This document shows positions 52,989 through 61,651 of a stretch of 64,000 bases of DNA, piece after piece (the first letter of the stretch is position 1; the number at the start of each line of letters is the position of its first letter). The stretch comes from Zunongwangia profunda SM-A87 (GTDB taxonomy: Bacteria; Bacteroidota; Bacteroidia; Flavobacteriales; Flavobacteriaceae), in assembly GCF_000023465.1 (NCBI RefSeq), contig NC_014041.1, positions 1,819,001 through 1,883,000 on the forward strand. Reading direction: 5' to 3'. The position numbers and the translations under genes are program-made. Under the pieces are notes generated by a model that made no database searches, was not told where the DNA came from, and saw nothing but the letters and a program-made list of their open reading frames with translations.

Positions 52989-53891
52989 TTAACGAACTAC
53001 CGCATTCTCTGGGATAGGAGCATTACGGTGTTTAAATCGCTTATGTGTCCACAGATAATATTCAGGATGTGCTTTAATTTGTGCTTCCAGCCGATCTCGA
53101 AATGAAGTGGTAATAAAGAAATCAGGTTCAGATTGTGGATTATTAGTGATCTTTTTTAGTCGAGCTTCATAAAAACCACGCTTTACTTTTTCGACTTCTA
53201 GATAATACACCGGCATGTCGAAATCTTTCGCTAATTTTTCGGATCCTGTAAAAAAAGGAACTTTAACTCCCATAAAATCTGTCCAGAACTTATAGTTTGC
53301 TCGTTTCGGGGTTTGGTCGGCAATCATTCCGTAGATTCCGTTTAAACCATTTTTCTGGTGCCGGGCAATGGTGCTGACCACATGGTGGGATTCGATCATT
53401 TCAGTTTTAAATTTTCCCCGGATATCTTTTACCAGTTTATCAAAATATTTATTTCGAATACGTTTATAAATACCGTGACCTTTTAGCTTTAGTCCATATA
53501 GCTCCATAGAGATCATCCACTCGTAGCTAGCATAATGTCCGCACATTACTAAAACACCTTTCCCCAGATTGTTTACGGTTTCAATATCTTTAGGATTGAT
53601 AAATACAAAATGTTTTTTTAATTCACCTTCTGAAATAGTCAATGTTTTTATCATCTCTAAAAACATGTCACACATGTGATGATAAAACTTCTTTTTTATG
53701 CTTATCAATTCACTTTCAGATTTTTCCGGAAAAGCTAGTTTCAGATTTTTTTCAACCGTTTTTTTGCGATACCCAATGATATAATAGACCAAAATATAGA
53801 TGAGGTCTGAGAAAAAATAAAAGAGCCAAAAGGGTAAAATAGAAATTAACCAAAGTAGAGGATAAACCAGCCAGAAAACAAATCCCTGCAT
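52989..53891 (-). CDS. Lipid A biosynthesis-type acyltransferase (LpxL-like)
   Basis: A 300-residue protein with an N-terminal membrane anchor (FWLVYPLLWLISILPFWLFY) and the LpxL/HtrB family core. The catalytic HxxxxE appears in CGHYASYEWMIS near residue 120, and ADQTPKRANYKFW, MGVKVPFFTGSEKLA follow. It transfers an acyl chain to lipid A or a related lipid at the inner membrane. The acyl donor and the position acylated cannot be inferred. It is divergent from the rhomboid gene and shares a palindromic promoter region with it. Confidence 0.9.
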   Translation of the reverse strand: MQGFVFWLVYPLLWLISILPFWLFYFFSDLIYILVYYIIGYRKKTVEKNLKLAFPEKSESELISIKKKFYHHMCDMFLEMIKTLTISEGELKKHFVFINPKDIETVNNLGKGVLVMCGHYASYEWMISMELYGLKLKGHGIYKRIRNKYFDKLVKDIRGKFKTEMIESHHVVSTIARHQKNGLNGIYGMIADQTPKRANYKFWTDFMGVKVPFFTGSEKLAKDFDMPVYYLEVEKVKRGFYEARLKKITNNPQSEPDFFITTSFRDRLEAQIKAHPEYYLWTHKRFKHRNAPIPENAVVR

Positions 53892-53905
53892 AAAAAAACT
53901 TTCCG

Positions 53906-53924
53906 CAAATATATGGTATATTTG
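53906..53924. promoter_or_regulatory. Palindromic divergent promoter of the acyltransferase and rhomboid genes
   Basis: CAAATATA-TGG-TATATTTG is a near-perfect palindrome formed by two TATATTTG -7 boxes, one per strand, 3 bases apart. The plus box (53917-53924) lies 19 bases before the rhomboid ATG, and the minus box (53913-53906) lies 14 bases before the acyltransferase ATG. A TTG about 22 bases upstream serves the minus box; the plus -33 is weaker. Confidence 0.65.
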
Positions 53925-53943
53925 AATTTAAACAGCAATAGCT

Positions 53944-54591
53944 ATGGGCAATTTGGAATTGGTGACGATCATCATTATCGCGGCAAACGTAATTATTTCT
54001 TTTAAGGGGTTTAATGATCCGGAGTTTTTTCACAAGTATAAGTTTAATATCGCCGATATTAAAAGTGGTAAAAAATACCAGATCTTAACTTCGGGATTCC
54101 TGCATGTTAATCATGCCCATTTATTTGTAAACATGCTTACCCTTTACTTTTTTGCGGATGCGGTGCTTCATTATCTGGGGACTACAGGTTTTATAGTTGT
54201 TTATCTGGTAAGTTTGGTTTTAGGAAATTTACTTTCGCTATATTTTCATAAGGATGAGTGGAATTATACTGCTGTGGGAGCCAGTGGAGCTGTAATGGGG
54301 ATTTTATATTCGGCCATTTTACTAAATCCAGATATGATGCTTGGATTGTTTTTTATTATCCCAATTCCGGCTTATTTGTTTGGTATTGGTTATTTGTTAT
54401 ACACAATTTATGGCATGAAAAGTAGAAGGGATAGTATTGGTCATGATGCCCACTTTGGCGGTGCGGTTGGAGGCTATTTATCAACAATAATTTTAGCACC
54501 TTATGTGCTAGAAGCTCATCTTTTGATGGTTATCCTTTTAGCGGTGCCTATTGTTATTTTATTTTTACTTCATCGTAGCGGAAAAATTTAG
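53944..54591 (+). CDS. Rhomboid-family intramembrane serine protease
   Basis: A 215-residue protein with about six hydrophobic segments. The catalytic Ser is in GASGAVMGILYS near residue 115, and the catalytic His is in GHDAHFGGAVGG near residue 175; LHVNHAHLFVNMLTL carries the conserved N-terminal HxxxN-like block. Rhomboids cut single-pass proteins within the membrane. The substrate is unknown. The gene is divergent from the acyltransferase and 47 bases before the SIMPL gene, which may be co-transcribed. Confidence 0.93.
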   Translation: MGNLELVTIIIIAANVIISFKGFNDPEFFHKYKFNIADIKSGKKYQILTSGFLHVNHAHLFVNMLTLYFFADAVLHYLGTTGFIVVYLVSLVLGNLLSLYFHKDEWNYTAVGASGAVMGILYSAILLNPDMMLGLFFIIPIPAYLFGIGYLLYTIYGMKSRRDSIGHDAHFGGAVGGYLSTIILAPYVLEAHLLMVILLAVPIVILFLLHRSGKI

Positions 54592-54638
54592 TTTGGTATT
54601 GTATTTGGATATACCTTCTAAATTATAAAACCAATCTT

Positions 54639-55316
54639 ATGAAAAAGTTAGCGCTATTACTGGTGATGATTACCAGCATGGGTTTAACCGCCCAAAATTC
54701 GACTGAAAGAAATACCGTTACGGTGACCGGAGAAGGAAAAGTTATGGTTGTTCCAGATAAGGTCATTATTAACTCCAGAATCGAAACTGAAGGTTTAAAT
54801 CCGACTGATGTTAAAAAGGACAATGATAAAATTGCCAATGATATTTTTAAATATTTAAAATCCCAGGGGGTTCCAGAAAAAAATATTCAAACTGAATATA
54901 TGAATCTGAATAAGCGCACCGATTATAATACTAAAGAAGAAACCTATGTGGCCAATCAGGCGATCTCAATAAAACTTGATGATCTTAAGAATTATGAAAA
55001 GATCATGCAAGGACTATTAAAGAACGGGCTAAACCGTATTAACGGGGTAGAATTTTCTTCTTCTAAAATAGAGGAGTATCAAAAAGAAGCCCGTAAAAAA
55101 GCAGTCTTGGATGCCAAACAAAAGGCTGAAGATTTGGTAGAAGCCTTAGACCAAAAAATTGGTAAAGCGGTAATGATCTCTGAAAATGGAGGCAATACTT
55201 ACCCTGTAATGCGAATGGCTGAAATGAAGTCAGCGGCGCAGGCAGATCAACAAACCATAGCTCCAGGAGAGATGGAAATTAGTGTGAATGTAAATATAAG
55301 TTTCCAGTTATATTAA
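54639..55316 (+). CDS. SIMPL domain (DUF541) exported protein
   Basis: A 225-residue protein with a signal peptide (MKKLALLLVMITSMGLTAQ). The mature part begins TVTVTGEGKVMVVPDKVIIN, the mark of the SIMPL/DUF541 family, and repeats beta-alpha units up to the end. Family members sit in the periplasm or outer membrane; mammalian SIMPL links to signalling, while bacterial roles are not settled. It follows the rhomboid gene by 47 bases and ends at a strong terminator. Confidence 0.9.
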   Translation: MKKLALLLVMITSMGLTAQNSTERNTVTVTGEGKVMVVPDKVIINSRIETEGLNPTDVKKDNDKIANDIFKYLKSQGVPEKNIQTEYMNLNKRTDYNTKEETYVANQAISIKLDDLKNYEKIMQGLLKNGLNRINGVEFSSSKIEEYQKEARKKAVLDAKQKAEDLVEALDQKIGKAVMISENGGNTYPVMRMAEMKSAAQADQQTIAPGEMEISVNVNISFQLY

Positions 55317-55356
55317 TCTGAAGTTATTTCAGGTACTTAATTAGTTAGTTAAATAA

Positions 55357-55384
55357 AAAAATCCCCGGTAAGCCGGGGATTTTT
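55357..55384. terminator. Bidirectional terminator
   Basis: AAAATCCCCGG and CCGGGGATTTT flank TAAG. The stem is GC-rich and bordered by A and T runs, so it serves both the SIMPL gene and the convergent TlpA-like gene. Confidence 0.93.
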
Positions 55385-55410
55385 GATTTTGATATTTTTT
55401 TCAGGAGTAA

Positions 55411-56538
55411 TTATTTCTTGCCTTCTAAAAGCTCTCCTATTCTTTTATCTAAAGCTTCTTCACCACGTACATCACGATCTACGATTACACCGTTTTCATC
55501 CAGGATAAAAGTGGCTGGGATAGCGCGAATTCCGTATTTTTTAGCAATAGGATCATCCCAAAATTTTAGGTTAGACACATGGTTCCAAACAAGACCATCA
55601 TCTTCAATAGCCTTTAGCCATTTGTCTTTTTCATTTGGCTTATCCAAAGACACACTAATAATATTTAAACCTTTGTCATGGTATTTATTATATACTTTTA
55701 CCACGTTTGGATTTTCTTCTCTACAAGGTTTACACCAAGCGGCCCAAAAATCAATAATGGTCACTTTACCCATCGCATTCTCTAAAGAAAGTTCTTCACC
55801 TTCAGGTGTTGGTCCACTAAAATCTGGAGCTTCGCTACCAATTTCTGTAGCGCTCATCGATTCTAATTGTTTTCCTAACATGGCACCAAGAGCCGTATTC
55901 TTTACTTCTTCATCTAATGAATCATACGTTTCTTTAAGCTCTTTAACCGATATCCCTTGCATTCTTAAAAGATCTACAAGTGCCATCACTGATACAAATG
56001 CATCTTTATTTTCTTTCGCTATTTGTTTTTTGAATAACTTGTCATTATCCATAATTTCGGTTTGCGTATTCTGCAAGGTTTCTAATTTAGTAGAATCCTG
56101 ACTTTGATACGCGGTTTGCATTTCCATTCTAAGCTTACTCACTTCTTTATTTATGGATTGCATGTTTTCCATATATTCGTTTAAAAGCTCATTCTGTTTC
56201 CCTCCTTTTCTCTTAGAGGCCTGTATGCTGTCTTTATATATAGTGAAATCGATATTTTCATTTTCTGTAATGAAAAGAACCATACCGTTAATACCTTCAA
56301 CTTCAAGATAGCCCAAATTTGGACTTTCTATATCGGCAAAATCGGCTTCAAATTTTCCATTTTCGATAGTGGTAGAGTCGATTCTTTCTGGTCGCTGGTT
56401 TAATTCCTTCAACTCAGAAAAATAAACCTTTTTACCATTCTCAATTCCTTCAGCCTTTCCTGAGATTGAAAATCCCTGATCTTTCTCGCATCCGGTTAGT
56501 ATAACCAATAAACTAGCTATTCCTATTAATTTTCGCAT
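55411..56538 (-). CDS. TlpA-like thioredoxin lipoprotein with DUF4369 domain
   Basis: A 375-residue lipoprotein (MRKLIGIASLLVILTGCEKD). An N-terminal beta domain of the DUF4369 type (FSISGKAEGIENGKKVYFSE) is followed by a helical stretch (about 110-215) and a C-terminal thioredoxin/TlpA domain. The active site is FWAAWCKPCREENPN, a CxxC. The cis-Pro loop is IRAIPATFILDENG. It probably reduces or reshuffles disulfides of exported proteins in the periplasm. It is convergent with the SIMPL gene. Confidence 0.92.
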   Translation of the reverse strand: MRKLIGIASLLVILTGCEKDQGFSISGKAEGIENGKKVYFSELKELNQRPERIDSTTIENGKFEADFADIESPNLGYLEVEGINGMVLFITENENIDFTIYKDSIQASKRKGGKQNELLNEYMENMQSINKEVSKLRMEMQTAYQSQDSTKLETLQNTQTEIMDNDKLFKKQIAKENKDAFVSVMALVDLLRMQGISVKELKETYDSLDEEVKNTALGAMLGKQLESMSATEIGSEAPDFSGPTPEGEELSLENAMGKVTIIDFWAAWCKPCREENPNVVKVYNKYHDKGLNIISVSLDKPNEKDKWLKAIEDDGLVWNHVSNLKFWDDPIAKKYGIRAIPATFILDENGVIVDRDVRGEEALDKRIGELLEGKK

Positions 56539-56558
56539 GATTAAATATTAATTTTGTG

Positions 56559-56566
56559 CAAAAGTA
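56559..56566 (-). promoter_or_regulatory. -7 box of the TlpA-like gene
   Basis: A perfect TACTTTTG on the minus strand lies 20 bases before the ATG. A convincing -33 element was not found. Confidence 0.4.
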
Positions 56567-56665
56567 ATGAACTGAATGCTGAATGCGGTGTGATTATTGC
56601 AAAAGTTTTGTAATTTAAACTCATATACTTTTTTAGAATTATTTACGGCCATTAATTAAGATAAA

Positions 56666-59032
56666 ATGAAAGAGCAGAAGCAGGATTTTCCCCTGGACAT
56701 AACCATTAGCTTCCATAAAGTAGTCGAGCAATATCAGGATAGATTAAAAGTTGAAGAGAATCCTATTGCCAAAAAGTACATTAAAAGCTTATTGGAATAT
56801 GTAGATCAATATCCGAAGCTTGTAGAAGGTATCCAGGAAATTAAAGATCTGGAAAAGTACAAAGAACCCATTAAGATTTTACTGGACGATCTTTTTCCAA
56901 ACGTATTAAGTAATAACGAAATTAAGGCAGTTTCCATTCCCTATCATAACATTCTTTTTAACCATTCCAATCGATTAAAGAATATTATTAAAGCTGCGGG
57001 TAAGGATTTTAAACCCAAAATGCGGGAGATCGATAACAATTCGGCATACATTAATGCCTGTATTAATATTCTTAATAATTATTATGATTATAATATCGAT
57101 TTTTCGCGTCCGCCGTACTACGATATACCAGATGAAAACGGTATAGAAAAACATTACAGGGCAGGTTTAAACGGTGATTTTGTAGAATTATATCCTAAAG
57201 ATGAAGCCCAGGAAATTACTCAGAAGGATGTGGATGATTTACTACAGGATGTGGAGAATATCGAATTATGGAAAGAAAAATTCCCTCCATGCAGCTGGAT
57301 GTTCAAAGGTTTTATTATTGTAAACCTTACCGATGTGACTATTGAAGATGCTATATCTGAATTAAAAACAGCTTTGCTTTTTCAGAAAACGGCTCAAAAA
57401 GACGAGTTAGACAAGCTACAGCGTATATTCAGGACGATTTATAAGATTCCGGATCTGAGAGTAGGATTTACTGGATATAATGCAGAGGATAAGACTTTTG
57501 AGAAAGTAATGAAGATGAAGGCGAAAAGCTTTATTCTGAATGAAGACCTGCAGAGTGATTGTAAAACAGGAATATGTGAACAGAGTTTTAGTAACCTTAT
57601 CGAAAAAAATAAAAAATTCAGCATTCCTAATGTGGAGAAGTATGCTAAAGAAAATGACAATCTTTTATCACGAAATTTACTGGCTAATGATGTAAAAAGC
57701 TGTATTCTGGCCCCACTGGCTAAAAACGGAAATTTGGTAGGTATTCTTGAACTGGTGGCTAATCGTAAAAATGTTCTTAATCGCATCAATGCGATGAAAT
57801 TAGATGAAATTCTACCGTATATCATCACCGCATCCGAGCGTAACAAGAATGACTTTGAAAATCGCATAAAAGCAGTAATACAAAGTGAATGTACGTCTAT
57901 ACATCCTAGCGTATTATGGGTTTTTGAACGCGAAGCACGCAAATTTATAAGCGATTATGACAGCGATGGACTGGCATCTTTTAAAGATATCGTATTTAAG
58001 GATGTGTATCCGTTATACGGCCAAATAGATATTGTAGCCAGTAGTGATGCCAGGAATGAAGCTATTCAAAAAGATTTGCTCTATCAATTAGATGTTATTC
58101 TTGAAATTATCGATAAGGCTTATAATATTGAGGAACTTCCTATTTATGAGCAGGTAAAATTCAGAATTAAGGAATTTAGAATTGATATTGACGAAAGTCT
58201 GAATGCCAGCAGTGAGCAAAAGATATTTGGCTTATTGCAGAGAGAGGTGAATCCTTTAATGGAGCATTTGGAAAAGCAAAGTGAAGAAATACGAATAATG
58301 GTTGCCGATTATCGCGAAATGCTAAATCCTGAAACCGGTATTATTTATAACCATCGAAAAGATTACGATGATACGGTTCAACAAATTAACCGTACCATGT
58401 CCAGATTTTTAGATAAGCGGCAACTCGAAGCGCAGAACATCTACCCGCATTATTTTGAACGTTATAAGACAGATGGGGTAGATCATAATATGTATATAGG
58501 CCCGTCGCTCACAAAAAACAAGCCGTTTAATAAAGTTTATCTTTTTAATTTGAGATTGTGGCAAATTAAGACAATGGTAGAAATGGAAAATAAATTCTAC
58601 CACCTGCAACAGTCTACTCCCATGCATTTGGATGCCGCGTCCTTGATTTTGGTTTATAATACCACGCTTTCTATACGTTATCGAATGGATGAAAAGAAAT
58701 TTGACGTGGATGGTACGTACAATGCCAGATATGAAATCATTAAGAAGCGTATTGATAAAGCTTTTATTAAAGGTACTGAAGAGCGGATAACGCAAAAAGG
58801 TAAAATTGTTATTATCTATTCGCAAAAATCTGATGAGAGGGAATATCTGCGCTATGCGAAATATTTGCAGGCTAAAAGCTATCTGGGGGATGAGCTAGAG
58901 CTATTAGAATTAGAAGATGTACAGGGAGTTATTGGTCTTAAAGCGATACGGGTAAATATTCTATATACCTCAGAACATAAAGAACATGAAAAACCTATTA
59001 CTTATGAAAATCTTATGGAAGAATTACATTAA
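56666..59032 (+). CDS. GAF-domain protein, 788 residues
   Basis: A soluble protein with no signal peptide. A central GAF-like domain of about 130 residues (near 260-390; KSCILAPLAKNGNLVGILEL is its typical strand pair) is flanked by long helical regions. The N-terminal helix bundle (ISFHKVVEQYQDRLKVEEN) and the C-terminal part (DKRQLEAQNIYPHYFERYKT and beyond) match no domain I know. No kinase, cyclase or HTH motif was seen. GAF domains bind small ligands such as cyclic nucleotides, so this may be a signalling protein acting through protein contacts. It is a single gene. Confidence 0.75.
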   Translation: MKEQKQDFPLDITISFHKVVEQYQDRLKVEENPIAKKYIKSLLEYVDQYPKLVEGIQEIKDLEKYKEPIKILLDDLFPNVLSNNEIKAVSIPYHNILFNHSNRLKNIIKAAGKDFKPKMREIDNNSAYINACINILNNYYDYNIDFSRPPYYDIPDENGIEKHYRAGLNGDFVELYPKDEAQEITQKDVDDLLQDVENIELWKEKFPPCSWMFKGFIIVNLTDVTIEDAISELKTALLFQKTAQKDELDKLQRIFRTIYKIPDLRVGFTGYNAEDKTFEKVMKMKAKSFILNEDLQSDCKTGICEQSFSNLIEKNKKFSIPNVEKYAKENDNLLSRNLLANDVKSCILAPLAKNGNLVGILELVANRKNVLNRINAMKLDEILPYIITASERNKNDFENRIKAVIQSECTSIHPSVLWVFEREARKFISDYDSDGLASFKDIVFKDVYPLYGQIDIVASSDARNEAIQKDLLYQLDVILEIIDKAYNIEELPIYEQVKFRIKEFRIDIDESLNASSEQKIFGLLQREVNPLMEHLEKQSEEIRIMVADYREMLNPETGIIYNHRKDYDDTVQQINRTMSRFLDKRQLEAQNIYPHYFERYKTDGVDHNMYIGPSLTKNKPFNKVYLFNLRLWQIKTMVEMENKFYHLQQSTPMHLDAASLILVYNTTLSIRYRMDEKKFDVDGTYNARYEIIKKRIDKAFIKGTEERITQKGKIVIIYSQKSDEREYLRYAKYLQAKSYLGDELELLELEDVQGVIGLKAIRVNILYTSEHKEHEKPITYENLMEELH

Positions 59033-59488
59033 TAGGTTTTAAAAATGAATATAATCAATTTGATTTTTTTGAATATAGTAAATAGACTAAATATGTAGCT
59101 TTTTTGAAGCTTTAAAAAAAATTACTATTTATAATTCGTGGGAAAATCACGAGGTTCTTAATTCCAATGTTTAGGAATCTATGTTAATGATATAGCCTAT
59201 TCTTACTTAAAATTATCTTGTAGTATATTATAGCTATTATATTAAAAAAGCTTCTAAAGGAATGAGTTTAAGGCGGACTTTTGAAAGGAAGTGAATACCT
59301 TTTAAAAACCTCCAGACGTTTTTTACTAGTAGAACTTCTAAATATTATCTAATAAATTTTACTAAAGTGTTAATTTATTATACCACAAAAGCTTAGTTTA
59401 TGAACACTATCACTGTTTATGAGTTTTACATAAGTTAAGGTTTATTAATCGTTCTTCTAAACCTAAAGTTCTGATGTATTTTTAGGTT
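59033..59488. other. Gene-free AT-rich region
   Basis: No gene was seen in these 456 bases. They hold a weak hairpin, AGCTT/AAGCT near 59098-59113, and near 59400-59425 a dyad with GTTTATGA repeated. A weak TATTTTTA box ends just before the next ATG. Confidence 0.45.
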
Positions 59489-60688
59489 ATGATAAAAGAG
59501 AAAATTTTTAACGATACAGCAACGGCTTTTAGATTAAAATCTGATATGGAAATTAATAGAGCCGTACTGCTTTTTAGTGTAATGGGAACACCATCTTTAA
59601 TAAAACCGGGAATAGGACTTACAAAATTTGCTTTAAAAGCAAAATTACCGATTACTCCGATTATTAAAAATACCATTTTCGATCAATTTTGTGGAGGGAT
59701 TACAATTGATGATTGCAAACCGGTTATGGACCAGATGGATGAGGTTAATTTATCCAGTATTTTGGATTATTCTGTAGAAGGGAAAAAAAATGAAGCGGAA
59801 TTCGATTCGGCCTATAATGTGAAATTAGAGCTTATCGAATTGGCCAGAGAAGAAAGTGAAGTTCCTTTTGCTATTTTTAAACCCACCGCCTTAGGGAGGT
59901 TTAAAATCTGGCATAAGGTAAGTTCTCGTGTTAGTTTAAGTGACAAAGAAAAGGAAGAATGGGAGAGAGTGCAGCAAAGGGTAGAAGGTTTATGTGAAAA
60001 AGCGCATAAGCTTAAAGTAAGATTATACGCAGATGCTGAGGAATCTTGGATGCAGGAAGCAGCCGATCTTCTGATGGAAAAAATGATGGCTAGATTTAAC
60101 AAAGAGGAAGCCTTGATTTTTAATACGTTTCAGTGTTACCGTTGGGATCGCCTGGAGTATATAAAAGAATTGCATGCAAAAGCGAAAGAGCAGGGCTTTA
60201 AGATTGGAGCGAAGATCGTAAGAGGCGCTTACATGGAAAAAGAAAATAAACGTGCCAGGAAACGAGGTAAAAAGTCACCTATTTGTAAGTCTAAAGAAGC
60301 GACCGATGTTAACTTTAATAGTGTTATGGGGTATTGCCTGGACCATTTAGAAGATTTTTCTGTATTTATTGGTACACATAACGAGATAAGTAATTATCTG
60401 GCTTTGCAAATATTAGAAGATAAAGGTATTGCTAAGGACGATCAGCGAGTTTGGTTTAGTCAGTTATATGGTATGAGTGATCAGATAAGTTATAATTTGG
60501 CAGCAAGAGGTTATAATACCGCCAAGTTAGTGCCATTTGGTCCCGTTAAAGATGTTGTTCCTTATTTATTAAGGAGAGCTGAGGAAAATTCGTCGGTTAA
60601 AGGGCAAACCAGTAGAGAGCTTAATTTGTTGAGCAGGGAAAAGGAGCGAAGAAAAAAATCTGAAAATCTTGCCGAGGCTAATGCCTAA
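59489..60688 (+). CDS. Proline dehydrogenase
   Basis: A 399-residue single-domain PRODH (beta8-alpha8 barrel, FAD). VRLYADAEESWMQ, KIGAKIVRGAYMEKE, FIGTHNE and FSQLYGMSDQISYNLA followed by KLVPFGPVKDVVPYLLRRAEENS are the typical barrel strands; the final RRAEENSS contains the Arg pair that binds proline. It oxidises proline to pyrroline-5-carboxylate and passes electrons to quinone, so it could use the menaquinone of this region. It lacks the P5C dehydrogenase part of PutA. It has a 456-base upstream region. Confidence 0.94.
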   Translation: MIKEKIFNDTATAFRLKSDMEINRAVLLFSVMGTPSLIKPGIGLTKFALKAKLPITPIIKNTIFDQFCGGITIDDCKPVMDQMDEVNLSSILDYSVEGKKNEAEFDSAYNVKLELIELAREESEVPFAIFKPTALGRFKIWHKVSSRVSLSDKEKEEWERVQQRVEGLCEKAHKLKVRLYADAEESWMQEAADLLMEKMMARFNKEEALIFNTFQCYRWDRLEYIKELHAKAKEQGFKIGAKIVRGAYMEKENKRARKRGKKSPICKSKEATDVNFNSVMGYCLDHLEDFSVFIGTHNEISNYLALQILEDKGIAKDDQRVWFSQLYGMSDQISYNLAARGYNTAKLVPFGPVKDVVPYLLRRAEENSSVKGQTSRELNLLSREKERRKKSENLAEANA

Positions 60689-60780
60689 TGCTAAATTTTA
60701 TAGCTGTTTAAACTTCAGTATTTATGAATCCTGAGATTCAGTAAATTAAAAGATCCCTGATCACTTAAAAAGTATTCAAA

Positions 60781-61461
60781 ATGATTGAATTTTGGGATAT
60801 CCCGAAGTTATTTATTGCATTTTTTGTAATCTTACCGCTGGTATCCCTAATCCATGAGTTGGGACATGTGATTATTGCCAAAATTTTAGGCGCAACAAAC
60901 GTCAAGATTATTATTGGCTCTGGACGAATTCTTTTAAACACAAGAATTTTCGAAATTAGAAAGTACTATTTTTACTATGGGTATTGTTACTTCGAAAATA
61001 TAGACGATGACAGCCGCTGGAAAAATCTCTTTATCTATTCCGGCGGCATACTGGCCAATATTTTTGTGGCGGTACTCTTGATATATGTAATGTCTGGCGA
61101 TTTTTTAAATACTACAATTTTTACTTATCAGTTCTTATATTTTTCCATGTATTATGTGTTTTTCGCTTTGCTGCCTATTAGTTATCCTGATGGCAATTAT
61201 AGCGATGGAAAGATTATTTATCACTTACTGAAAAGAAACCATCAATTATTACAGCAAAAGCGGTTTCAACTGTGGTTTGATACTGATGATAAATGTTGGA
61301 AATTATCTGTAGAAAACAGAGATCAAATAGAAGAATTGGATGATTTTGATAAAGCCTACGAAGTAGCCTTAGAGCAGGCAAGAACCTCAAGACCCAGTAA
61401 GCTTGAAGTCATCAAAGAAAATACAAGTCATTTTGAAATTTTTCCAAGAAGTCCTATTTAA
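60781..61461 (+). CDS. M50-family membrane metalloprotease (site-2 protease type)
   Basis: A 226-residue protein with HELGH at residues 25-29 within an N-terminal hydrophobic segment (VSLIHELGHVIIAKI), as in site-2 proteases. SGGILANIFVAVLLIYV and a PDGNYSDGK segment near residue 142 supply the later motifs; the Asp of this region is the third zinc ligand. It lacks a PDZ domain. The substrate is unknown. It is a single gene after proline dehydrogenase. Confidence 0.85.
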   Translation: MIEFWDIPKLFIAFFVILPLVSLIHELGHVIIAKILGATNVKIIIGSGRILLNTRIFEIRKYYFYYGYCYFENIDDDSRWKNLFIYSGGILANIFVAVLLIYVMSGDFLNTTIFTYQFLYFSMYYVFFALLPISYPDGNYSDGKIIYHLLKRNHQLLQQKRFQLWFDTDDKCWKLSVENRDQIEELDDFDKAYEVALEQARTSRPSKLEVIKENTSHFEIFPRSPI

Positions 61462-61490
61462 AGAATACCTGAAATATAGATTAAATGAAT

Positions 61491-61521
61491 AAGCTCCCTA
61501 TCATAGGATAAAGGAGCTTAC
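61491..61521 (+). terminator. Weak hairpin after the M50 gene
   Basis: AAGCTCC and GGAGCTT form a stem around a 15-base loop that itself contains CTAT/ATAG. There is no T run, so the terminator role is uncertain. Confidence 0.35.
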
Positions 61522-61651
61522 TCTGCACTAACTAAAAATTAACTCAAAATTGCCGAAGTTCTTTGGCGGAGAACAAAATTGCAAATTCACGTTTCATATT
61601 TTGGTGTTTTAAATATGTTTCTTATGTCACAATTCAGAGAATAGTTTGCTT

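Noticed and set aside
55418-56101. A long open frame on the plus strand opposite the TlpA-like lipoprotein
   Set aside because: It lies wholly within a clear CDS on the other strand, has no start-site support, and its Ser/Leu-rich composition is what reversed codons give.
57439-57942. An antisense frame inside the GAF protein gene
   Set aside because: The sense frame has clear domain structure; the antisense product is basic and Ser/Leu-rich without motifs.
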